This document shows positions 1-8,524 of a stretch of DNA of 13,422 bases, one piece after another. The stretch lies in contig JBBSIF010000070.1 of assembly GCA_038232255.1 (NCBI GenBank), positions 1-13,422 of the forward strand. Direction: 5' to 3'. Below the pieces are notes generated by a model. That model made no database searches. It saw nothing but the letters and a program-made list of their open reading frames with translations, and was not told the origin of the DNA. A program made the translations under genes and the position numbers. The DNA is from JAWWPG01 sp038232255. Its GTDB lineage: Bacteria > Actinomycetota > Actinomycetes > Propionibacteriales > Nocardioidaceae. The stretch's first letter is position 1, and every line of letters begins with the position of its first letter.

Positions 1-16
1 ACCGTGGTCGTGGAGC

Positions 17-48
17 CGCGAGGGGACCTCGCGCCCGCGCTCGCGAGC
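17..48. other. Hairpin followed by a 10-bp palindrome
   Basis: Bases 17-23 (CGCGAGG) and 27-33 (CCTCGCG) form a perfect 7-bp stem with a 3-base loop. Bases 39-48 (GCTCGCGAGC) form a perfect palindrome directly before the tandem repeat. There is no T-tract on either side, so an ordinary intrinsic terminator is not shown. It could still end transcription of a gene lying to the left, or be a protein-binding site. In GC-rich DNA short stems of this size can also arise by chance. Confidence 0.35.
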
Positions 49-194
49 TCGTTGCGTCCGCCCACCTGGTCGTAACTGCGCTCGCCTGCACGGACGTTGT
101 GCGCGGAGGGGCGCGGCGGTGTCGTTGCGTCCGCCCGGGTGGTCGTGGTTGCGCTCGTCTGCACGGACGTTGTGGACGGGGGAGCGCCGCGGCT
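49..194. repeat. Two-copy tandem repeat, 73-bp period, upstream of secA
   Basis: Two adjacent units begin at 49 and 122, each opening with TCGTTGCGTCCGCCC. The first 53 bases of the units (49-101 and 122-174) match at 46 positions by hand alignment; the remaining 20 bases have diverged. Each unit carries a short inverted pair, CGTCCG near its start and CGGACG near its end. No credible protein runs through it, since the open frames here lack ribosome binding sites and family features. It may be an intergenic repeat or the eroded end of a longer array lying left of the window; bases 7-10 and earlier show only a weak echo of the unit. Confidence 0.75.
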
Positions 195-227
195 GCGCGG
201 ACGAGCCGGGCATCCGGGCCGGTCGCC

Positions 228-283
228 TAAGATGGACACCGGTCCTCCGACCGGGCCGCGCCGTCCTCGTATGCAACCAGGAG
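228..283 (+). promoter_or_regulatory. Possible secA promoter -10, leader hairpin and RBS
   Basis: TAAGAT at 228-233 fits the actinobacterial -10 pattern TANNNT, but no convincing -35 lies 16-19 bases upstream, so the promoter is tentative. A perfect 6-bp hairpin follows (CCGGTC 239-244, loop CTCC, GACCGG 249-254) and would fall near the 5' end of such a transcript. AGGAG at 279-283 sits 7 bases before the GTG at 291 and is a convincing ribosome binding site that fixes the secA start. Confidence 0.4.
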
Positions 284-290
284 CATCCTC

Positions 291-3167
<2,877 letters not shown>

Positions 3168-3195
3168 GGGTTCCGCGCCGACAGCCGACAGTGCG

Positions 3196-3732
3196 TCAAC
3201 CGAACTGGATCGCGGTGCACAGCCAGCGGCCGTGCAGGCGGTCGAGCCGGGCAGCCAGCGCTCGGGACCTGCTTCCGAACGTGACCCGAGCGGCGATCTC
3301 CGCGCACTCCGGCCAGGGCTGGCAGAGCCTGACGGTCGCCACGTGCTGGCGAAGCGACCGCACGCCGGTGTCGCGCCGGTGCCGGGCGACGTTCTGCTGG
3401 CGCCGGAGGATCTCCGCGTAGACCTCGCGCGTCGTCCATCGGACCAGCTGCGTCACGGGCCGGTCGCAGGCGACGACCTCGACGACGGCCTGGACGAACG
3501 TCGCGGCCCAGGCATCCGAGCCCTGGGCCGGTCCGGGCCGGGCGCCGTGCGGCACCACGACCAGACCCGTCGGGCACGGGTCCGTCGGCAGGCCCGCCGG
3601 TAGCGGGTAGCACAGCGCGAGCGCCCCCTGGGTGTACCCACCTGGCTCGGCCAGCCCGTCGGCGGGGCGCCAGGTACGGCGATTGGGGACGGGCAGCGGT
3701 CGGACGAGCGACGGGGAGACGGGTCGGGTCAT
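3196..3732 (-). CDS. Rv3235 family (DUF6459-like) protein
   Basis: A 178-residue protein with no signal peptide or membrane segment. The N-terminal half is proline-rich and likely disordered. The folded part begins near residue 75 with the pattern WAATFVQAVVEVVACDRP, then LVRWTTREVYAEI (97-109), and ends with SRALAARLDRLHGRWLC. This combination is what I know as the Rv3235 family of actinobacterial proteins of unknown function, found near secA, which agrees with the position here. The ATG at 3732 overlaps the stop of the upstream LysM gene as ATGA (3729-3732) and is preceded by GGAAGGA (3738-3744), so the two are probably translated together. An open frame continues upstream to 4119 but is low-complexity Arg/Pro sequence shadowing the LysM gene. 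The function is unknown; a partner role to the LysM membrane protein is only an inference from coupling. Confidence 0.85.
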   Translation of the reverse strand: MTRPVSPSLVRPLPVPNRRTWRPADGLAEPGGYTQGALALCYPLPAGLPTDPCPTGLVVVPHGARPGPAQGSDAWAATFVQAVVEVVACDRPVTQLVRWTTREVYAEILRRQQNVARHRRDTGVRSLRQHVATVRLCQPWPECAEIAARVTFGSRSRALAARLDRLHGRWLCTAIQFG

Positions 3733-4472
3733 GACGTTCCTTCCGGAGCGACGAGGGTCATGCCGGGGAAGATCAGGTCGGGGTCGTCCCCGATCGCCGT
3801 CCGGTTGAGCGCGTACAGCCGCTCCGAGAGAGCGGCGATGTCCGCGAGGGAGGCGGACCCGGACAGCCGCCGATCTGCGATCCCCCACAGCGAGTCGCCG
3901 GAGCGGACCACGACCGGCGAAAGGCCGGTGTGCTCCCGATCCGGTCGCCCGTCGCTGCGGTGGAGGTGGACCGGTCGCGTCGGGAGGTCCGGCAGCTGCA
4001 GTCCGCCGAGGCGGATCCCGGCGGTCTCGCACGGTGACTGACAGGCATGCCGCTGGCTGCCGTCGTCGGCCAGGGCCACCGGGCCGAGCAGGCCTGGCGC
4101 AGCCAGCCCCGCGCCGCAACAGGCGGCAACCAGCCGACGGCAGAGGGCCGGGGTCAGCCGCGCACAGAGCGCTGACAGCACGCGGGATCGTCCGTCGAGC
4201 AGCACCGCGACGACGTTGAGGCTCAGCAGAGCTGCCAGCACCGCGACCGTGACCATGAGCGCGGCACCGGCGGCGTCCAGCACCAGGACGTCCACGGTGA
4301 CCGGTCCGTCGGAACCTGCCCGGAAGAGCCCGCTGGCTGGCAGGCCGCGGGGGAGACCTTCCCCGATGCGCCAGGTGAGGGCGGTGAGAGCTCCGATAGC
4401 GGCCAGCACCGCAAGCGACCGAATCACCACGATCGAGTGGCGCGTGGGTCGATTACCTCCGGATACGTCCAT
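3729..4472 (-). CDS. Membrane protein with C-terminal LysM domain
   Basis: A 247-residue protein with the ATG at 4472 as start. Hydrophobic segments lie at about 14-33 (IVVIRSLAVLAAIGALTALT), 60-92 and possibly 112-136. A polar, poorly conserved linker follows, then a LysM domain at about 187-243: VVVRSGDSLWGIADRRL, an ALSERLYALNR helix, and DLIFPGMTLVAP. LysM binds the glycan of peptidoglycan, so the C-terminus should lie outside the membrane. The architecture, helices followed by a single LysM, recurs in actinobacteria beside Rv3235-family genes. The frame stays open upstream to a GTG at 4514, but a promoter-like pair occupies 4479-4507, inside that extension. Transcription would then start close to the ATG at 4472, which makes this the better start. 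The alternative ATG at 4478 adds only two residues. The gene is translationally coupled to the following Rv3235-family gene. Confidence 0.85.
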   Translation of the reverse strand: MDVSGGNRPTRHSIVVIRSLAVLAAIGALTALTWRIGEGLPRGLPASGLFRAGSDGPVTVDVLVLDAAGAALMVTVAVLAALLSLNVVAVLLDGRSRVLSALCARLTPALCRRLVAACCGAGLAAPGLLGPVALADDGSQRHACQSPCETAGIRLGGLQLPDLPTRPVHLHRSDGRPDREHTGLSPVVVRSGDSLWGIADRRLSGSASLADIAALSERLYALNRTAIGDDPDLIFPGMTLVAPEGTS

Positions 4473-4478
4473 TTGCAT

Positions 4479-4507
4479 GTTGTATCCTGGGTTTGGCGTG
4501 GAGTCAA
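4479..4507 (-). promoter_or_regulatory. Sigma70-type promoter of the LysM gene, leaderless
   Basis: On the minus strand TTGACT (4502-4507) and TACAAC (4479-4484) are separated by exactly 17 bases. The seventh base after the -10 is the A of the ATG at 4472. The transcript would begin at the start codon, a leaderless arrangement common in actinobacteria. No Shine-Dalgarno precedes this ATG, which agrees. The region is visibly less GC-rich than its surroundings. Confidence 0.65.
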
Positions 4508-4576
4508 GGGTCACACGATGCCAGGCGTAGGGTCGTCGACAGAGCAGCAGCGGACCGGGAGCGAGGGGGCGCCGCC

Positions 4577-5140
4577 ATGAGATGGACCGACCTCTTCGCC
4601 GACCTGGAGGCCGAGGTCGGAGCTCTGGAGCGGAGCGAGCTGCACGCCGAGGTGGCGGACCGGACGCGTGCCGAGGTGGGCCAGGTCACCCTCCTCAATC
4701 GGCTGCGCTCCGACGTCGGTAGCGAGGTCTCCCTCCGGTTGAGCGGTGCGGTGACGGTGGTGGGCACGCTGGAGCGGGTGGGTGCCGACTGGCTGCTCGT
4801 CACCAGTCCGAACGAGGTGGTCGTGCCGATGGCAGCAGTGAGCTCCGTCGCCAACCTGCCCCTCGACGCGGTCAGCCCCGAGGGCCTCTCGCCCGTCGCG
4901 AGCAGGCTGACGTTCTCCTCGGCGTTGCGCGCCATCGCCGTCGACCGGGCACGAGTCACGGTGATGCTGACGGACGGAACGACGGTCGCCGGCACGCCGG
5001 ACCGCGTGGGGCACGACTTCCTCGACATCGCCGTGCACCACCTGGACGAGGCCCCGAGAAGCTCCGCCGTGACGATGCGCACGACCGTGGCCTACGCGGC
5101 CATCACGAGGGTCACCCGGGAGTCCCGAGGCTGGGCGTGA
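4577..5140 (+). CDS. Conserved-looking hypothetical protein
   Basis: A 187-residue soluble protein beginning MRWTDLFADLEAE, with no signal peptide or membrane helix. Residues 5-45 are predicted helical and charged (ADLEAEVGALERSELHAEVA, then DRTRAEV). They are followed by beta-rich segments with the pattern VSLRLSGAVTVVGTLERVGADWLLVTSP (about 50-80), and a second similar stretch RVTVMLTDGTTVAGTPDRVGHDFLDIAV (about 133-160). The two stretches look like a duplicated small barrel, reminiscent of SH3- or Sm-like folds; that is an inference from pattern only. The ATG at 4577 is chosen because GAGGGGG (4563-4569) precedes it; the open frame reaches 4493 but that extension lacks a ribosome binding site. 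TAGGGT at 4528-4533 could be its -10 box. It is divergent from the LysM gene and convergent with the HTH gene, leaving 15 bases between stops. I do not recognise a function. Confidence 0.8.
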   Translation: MRWTDLFADLEAEVGALERSELHAEVADRTRAEVGQVTLLNRLRSDVGSEVSLRLSGAVTVVGTLERVGADWLLVTSPNEVVVPMAAVSSVANLPLDAVSPEGLSPVASRLTFSSALRAIAVDRARVTVMLTDGTTVAGTPDRVGHDFLDIAVHHLDEAPRSSAVTMRTTVAYAAITRVTRESRGWA

Positions 5141-5155
5141 GCGTCTGACCCCCCG

Positions 5156-5446
5156 TCAGTCCGGCGGCTGCGTCGTCGGCTCCCGGGCCTCGACCGGCTG
5201 GTCCTCGGCCTCCGGGTCGTCCCCGACGAACGGGTGGTCGGCGATGAACTGCCGTGTCGCTGTGTAGGCGTCCGCGATGTACTTCTCGAGCGCGCTGGTC
5301 TCGACACGCCACTGCCCGCGACCGCCCACCTTGATCGCGGGGAGGTCCCCGCGACGCACCAGTGCGTAGACCTGGGACACCGAGATGCTGAGAACCTCGG
5401 CGACCTCGGCGAGATCCAAGAAACGGGGGACCGGGCTTGCAGCCAT
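5156..5446 (-). CDS. Small HTH DNA-binding protein (excisionase/BldC-like)
   Basis: A 96-residue protein. Residues 9-56 read FLDLAEVAEVLSISVSQVYA then LVRRGDLPAIKVGGRGQWRVE. This is the winged HTH of the excisionase/MerR-like HTH_17 group: a helix with AEVAEVLSIS, the recognition helix SVSQVYALVRRG, then the LPAIKVGGRGQWRV wing. It is followed by a helix (LEKYIADAYTATRQFIAD) and an acidic, proline-rich tail. Family members include phage Xis proteins and the developmental regulator BldC. No integrase or attachment site is seen nearby, so a chromosomal regulator is more likely than a phage excisionase. The ATG at 5446 is preferred over the upstream one at 5479, because the family domain starts within ten residues of it and the extra residues look unrelated. 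No clear Shine-Dalgarno precedes it. It is divergent from the SAF/CpaE pair, which makes that pair its most likely target, by inference. Confidence 0.85.
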   Translation of the reverse strand: MAASPVPRFLDLAEVAEVLSISVSQVYALVRRGDLPAIKVGGRGQWRVETSALEKYIADAYTATRQFIADHPFVGDDPEAEDQPVEAREPTTQPPD

Positions 5447-5498
5447 GGTGTGGATTGTTGCACTCGGAGAAAAGCCCACGCGGAGGCAGGCATTGCTC

Positions 5499-5507
5499 TG
5501 TGGACAA
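5499..5507 (-). promoter_or_regulatory. Perfect actinobacterial-type DnaA box
   Basis: The plus strand reads TGTGGACAA, so the minus strand reads TTGTCCACA, the preferred DnaA box of Streptomyces and mycobacteria. It lies in the 92-base gap between the divergent HTH and SAF genes. A weaker relative in the same orientation, TGTGGATTG at 5449-5457 (two mismatches to TGTGGATAA), lies 50 bases to the left and next to the HTH start codon. There is no cluster of boxes and no dnaA/dnaN, so this is not an origin. It could be a DnaA-responsive control site or a chance match to a 9-mer. Confidence 0.45.
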
Positions 5508-5538
5508 CCCTTCCCATTCTGCGCCGGGTGTCGGCAGA

Positions 5539-6252
5539 ATGAGCGTCGTGTCGTTGCTGACCAGAGGCTCCTCGGCCGGCCTGCTGCGGCTGGGGGAGCC
5601 GGCGGCGCAGGCCGGCGCCTCGCCGCCGGCCACTCGGCAGCGCCGGTCGCGGTGGCGCGACCCGCGGATGTGGCTCGGCGTCCTGCTGGTCGTGGCGTCG
5701 GTGGTCGCGGGCGCCAAGGTCCTGGCGGCTGCCGACGACACGGTCGCGGTGTGGCAGGTCGTGCACGACCTGCCGGCCGGAGGCGCGGTGCACAGCAGCG
5801 ACATGCGCGTCACCAGGGCTCACTTCGACGAGGCAGACGTGGCTGCGCAGTACCTCCTCGCCGACGAGCCAATCACCCCCGGGGCGCACGCGACGCGCGA
5901 CCTCCATGCCGGAGAGATGCTGGCGGTGGCCGCCGTCAGCTCCACCAGCTCGCCGCTGCGCCGCCAGCTGCCTCTCGGCGTACCCAGCGGGGCGGCACCG
6001 GCTGACCTCCGCGCTGGCGACCACGTCGAGGTCTGGGCGGTCGCCGACCCGAGCAACGGCGCGGCAGGAGCAGCACGTCCCGAGCCTCGACGGGTGCTGG
6101 CGGACGTCGTCGTGCTGTCGGTGGGCAGCAGCCTGTCGGGAGCCTCGGGCGACCGGCAGGTGCTCGTGGGGCTCACCGGCGATGTCGACGTCAGCGTCGT
6201 GCTCGGCCAGGTCACGGGCGCCTCCGTCGTGCTGGTCCGGCTGGCAGGCTGA
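5539..6252 (+). CDS. SAF-domain, CpaB/RcpC-like membrane protein
   Basis: A 237-residue protein with a short, basic cytoplasmic N-terminus (RQRRSRWRDPR), one membrane helix at about 44-65 (MWLGVLLVVASVVAGAKVLA) and an extracytoplasmic remainder. Residues about 70-133 fit a SAF domain: VAVWQVVHDLPAGGAVHSSD, then a segment with EPITPGAHATRDLHAGEMLAVAAV. The C-terminal part (LRAGDHVEVWAVAD and RRVLADVVVLSVG) resembles the second domain of CpaB/RcpC. CpaB-type proteins belong to Tad/Flp pilus assembly, where they act in the periplasm or cell-wall zone. The ATG at 5539 gives the usual short N-terminus; the upstream extension to 5437 would run back over the DnaA box and into the promoter region of the divergent HTH gene. 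The Shine-Dalgarno is weak (GGGTG). One base separates its stop from the next ATG, so it is surely cotranscribed with the CpaE-like gene. Confidence 0.8.
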   Translation: MSVVSLLTRGSSAGLLRLGEPAAQAGASPPATRQRRSRWRDPRMWLGVLLVVASVVAGAKVLAAADDTVAVWQVVHDLPAGGAVHSSDMRVTRAHFDEADVAAQYLLADEPITPGAHATRDLHAGEMLAVAAVSSTSSPLRRQLPLGVPSGAAPADLRAGDHVEVWAVADPSNGAAGAARPEPRRVLADVVVLSVGSSLSGASGDRQVLVGLTGDVDVSVVLGQVTGASVVLVRLAG

Positions 6253-6253
6253 C

Positions 6254-7642
6254 ATGTCCACGGGGGTGCTGGTCGCCGTTGGCGCTGCCGCCTTCGAGTT
6301 CGAGGTGCTGTCGGCGTCGGCGGACAGGAACCTGCACGTCGTACGACGCTGCGTGGACGTGGCCGACCTGCTCGCCACGGCCGCGACCCGGCAGGCGCGG
6401 GTCGCCATCGTGTCGAGCGCACTGGTAGGCCTCGACACCGAGGTGCTGGACCGCCTTCGGGACGAGCAGGTGGCGATCGTCGGCGTCGCCGACTCCGAGG
6501 AGTCGCTGCAGTCCACCCTGTTGAGGCGGCTGGGCGTCGACGCCGTCGTGACGGTGGCCGAGCTCGCCGACCTCTCCGACGTCGTCGCAACAGCCATGAC
6601 TGCGGGGCCAGCACCGGCCGACGCCGGCCTGGCCTCGGCTGCCGGTGTCGGTGCGGGACCGGCGGTCGACGAGGTCCCCGCTGGACGAACCGGCAGGGTC
6701 GTCGCGGTCTGGGGAGCGACTGGAGCCCCCGGACGTTCGGTGACGGCGCTCGGCCTGGCGTCGTCGCTGGCGGAGTCGGGCCTGTCAACCTTGCTGGTCG
6801 ACGCCGACGTCTACGGAGGCTCACAGGCGCAGCTGCTCGGCCTGCTCGACGAGTCGTCGGGGCTGCTGGCCGCCGCTCGCTCCGCCAACAGGGGAAGCCT
6901 CGACCTCGCTCAGCTGGCGGCGCACGCCCGAGCCGTGTCCCCGACACTGCGCGTGCTCACCGGCCTGCCGCGGTCGGACCGATGGGTGGAGCTGTCGCCG
7001 GTGCTGCTGCGGCGCGTTCTCGACACGGCGCGGTCTCTCTGCGAGGTGGCCGTCATCGACTGTGCGTTCTGCGTCGAGCTCGACGAGGAGATCTCCTACG
7101 ACACAGCGGCGCCCCGACGCAACGGTGCGACGCTCACCGCGCTCGAGGGAGCCGACAAGGTCGTCGTCGTCGGGGGGGCCGACCCGGTGGGGCTCGGCAG
7201 GCTGTTCCGGGCGTTGTCGGACCTGTCGTCCCAGGTCCCCTCCGCCTCGCCCTCGGTGGTGGTCAACCGGACGCGCACCTCGCTCGGCTGGTCCAACGAC
7301 GACATCGCTGCCATCGTGCGCCGTACCTGTCAGGTGGACGTCGACGCCTTCCTGCCGGACGACCCCGCCGCCTGCGACCGCGCCGTCGTCCACGGCCAGT
7401 CGCTCGTGGAGTGCGCACCGGGGTCGAAGCTGGCCAAGAGCATGCGCCGCCTCGCCCAGTCGCTGGTGCTCGACGCCCGCGCCGGCGCGGCACGGGGCGA
7501 GTCTGTCGTCACCGCGAGAGGAGGCCACGATGCAGGCGATCTGGAAAGGGTCGATCTCGTTCGGCCTGGTGACCATCCCGGTCAAGGTGTACTCCGCGAC
7601 CGAGGAGCGCGACATCTCGTTCCGCCAGGTGCACGAGGCTGA
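6254..7642 (+). CDS. CpaE/MinD-like P-loop protein
   Basis: A 462-residue protein. Residues 1-115 form a receiver-like alpha/beta domain (VLVAVGAAAFEF, VAIVSSALVGLD, VAIVGVAD), as in CpaE. An Ala/Gly/Pro linker follows, then a SIMIBI P-loop domain from about 148: VVAVWGATGAPGRSVTALGL (Walker A region 153-162), LLVDADVYGGSQAQLLGLL, VAVIDCAF (Walker B), DKVVVVGGADPVGL and VVNRTR. CpaE localises Tad pilus machinery to the membrane or pole. The Walker A is unusual: Arg161 stands where Lys is expected and there is no second signature lysine. From memory, related actinobacterial proteins carry a similar GAPGRT form, so it is probably a family trait. The frame has no stop before 7640, so it overlaps ku by 113 bases; the last forty residues are Arg/Gly-rich and look like ku read in another frame. 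It is coupled to the SAF gene. Confidence 0.8.
   Translation: MSTGVLVAVGAAAFEFEVLSASADRNLHVVRRCVDVADLLATAATRQARVAIVSSALVGLDTEVLDRLRDEQVAIVGVADSEESLQSTLLRRLGVDAVVTVAELADLSDVVATAMTAGPAPADAGLASAAGVGAGPAVDEVPAGRTGRVVAVWGATGAPGRSVTALGLASSLAESGLSTLLVDADVYGGSQAQLLGLLDESSGLLAAARSANRGSLDLAQLAAHARAVSPTLRVLTGLPRSDRWVELSPVLLRRVLDTARSLCEVAVIDCAFCVELDEEISYDTAAPRRNGATLTALEGADKVVVVGGADPVGLGRLFRALSDLSSQVPSASPSVVVNRTRTSLGWSNDDIAAIVRRTCQVDVDAFLPDDPAACDRAVVHGQSLVECAPGSKLAKSMRRLAQSLVLDARAGAARGESVVTARGGHDAGDLERVDLVRPGDHPGQGVLRDRGARHLVPPGARG
7518..7524 (+). promoter_or_regulatory. Strong ribosome binding site of ku
   Basis: GAGGAGG lies 5 bases before the ATG at 7530. It is the strongest Shine-Dalgarno in the window and fixes the ku start, although it sits inside the open frame of the CpaE-like gene. 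Confidence 0.85.
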
Positions 7643-8492
7643 CGGTGGACGCATCCGCTACAAGCGCGTCTGCGAGGTCGACGGCTTGGAGGTGCCGTAC
7701 TCCGACATCGGCAAGGGCTACGAGCTTCCCGACGGCCGGATGATCGTGCTGACCAACGAGGACTTCGCGGAGCTGCCGCTGCCGACTGCCAAGGCCATCG
7801 ACGTCCTCGAATTCGTGCCCGCGGACCAGATCGACTCGCTGTACTTCGCGAAGGCCTACTACCTCGCCCCGGACGGCCAGGGCGCGAAGCCCTACGTGCT
7901 GCTGCGGGACGCGCTCACCCGGACCGGGCAGTGCGCGCTGGTGAAGGTCGCCATCCGGACCCGGGAGGCGCTGGCGCTGCTGCGCGAGCGCGACGGGGCG
8001 CTGGTGCTGCAGACGATGCTGTGGCCCGACGAGGTCCGCAACGGCGAGTTCGCGGTGCCGGACGGCGACGTCGCCGTACGCAAGCAGGAGGTCGACATGG
8101 CGGAGTCCTACATCGCCACGCTGAAGGCCGACTTCGACCCCGAGCGCTACCACAGCGACTACCGCCAGGCGCTCGAGCAGCTCGTCGAGGCCAAGGCCGC
8201 CGGTGTGCCGATGCCAGAGGTCGAGGAGCCCGAAGGCGAGTCCGCGCAGGTGCTCGACCTGGTCGCGGCGCTGCGGGCCAGCGTGGACGCGGCGAAGAAG
8301 CGTCGGGAGGGTACGACGACCGAGTCCGCCGAGGACACCAGCGTGACCGCGAGCACGCCGAAGAGTGCGGCCAAGACCGCCACCCCAGCCGCCGAGTCCT
8401 CGCCGGCGAAGAAGAAGAAGGCCGCGGCCAAGGCCCCCGCCAAGACCAGGACCGCGGCCAAGAAGAAGGCGCCGGCCAGGAAGAGCGCCTAG
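7530..8492 (+). CDS. ku: Ku, non-homologous end-joining protein
   Basis: Bacterial Ku is a homodimeric ring that binds double-strand DNA ends and recruits ligase LigD. The 320-residue product starts MQAIWKGSISFGLVTIPVKV, the hallmark opening of the family, and continues with RIRYKRVCEVDGLEVPYSDI, VLEFVPADQIDSLYF, YLAPDGQGAKPYVLLRDAL and WPDEVRNGEFAVPD of the core (to about residue 225). PERYHSDYRQALEQLVEAKA closes the conserved part. From about 290 the tail is a lysine/alanine stretch (SPAKKKKAAAKAPAKTRTAA, then KKKAPARKSA), like the basic extensions of mycobacterial and streptomycete Ku that bind DNA. The start is fixed by GAGGAGG 5 bases upstream. It follows the CpaE-like gene on the same strand with a 113-base overlap. 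No LigD is in the window. Identity is certain; the regulation is not visible. Confidence 0.97.
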   Translation: MQAIWKGSISFGLVTIPVKVYSATEERDISFRQVHEADGGRIRYKRVCEVDGLEVPYSDIGKGYELPDGRMIVLTNEDFAELPLPTAKAIDVLEFVPADQIDSLYFAKAYYLAPDGQGAKPYVLLRDALTRTGQCALVKVAIRTREALALLRERDGALVLQTMLWPDEVRNGEFAVPDGDVAVRKQEVDMAESYIATLKADFDPERYHSDYRQALEQLVEAKAAGVPMPEVEEPEGESAQVLDLVAALRASVDAAKKRREGTTTESAEDTSVTASTPKSAAKTATPAAESSPAKKKKAAAKAPAKTRTAAKKKAPARKSA

Positions 8493-8524
8493 GCGAGCCG
8501 CCATCCGTGGCAAGATTGCCTGTC

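Noticed and set aside
3168..3195. Terminator between secA and the Rv3235-family gene
   Set aside because: The 28-base gap holds no convincing stem and no T-tract.
5156..5446. Prophage or integrative element suggested by the excisionase-like HTH
   Set aside because: There is no integrase, no tRNA target, no flanking direct repeats, and the neighbours are chromosomal-type genes; BldC-like regulators share the fold.
5447..5538. Replication origin suggested by the DnaA box
   Set aside because: Only one perfect and one degenerate box are present, with no AT-rich unwinding region and no dnaA, dnaN or gyrase genes.
5092..6597. A 501-codon minus-strand frame over the HTH and SAF genes
   Set aside because: It is low-complexity Ser/Thr/Arg sequence, has no ribosome binding site, and is fully explained by the real genes on either strand.
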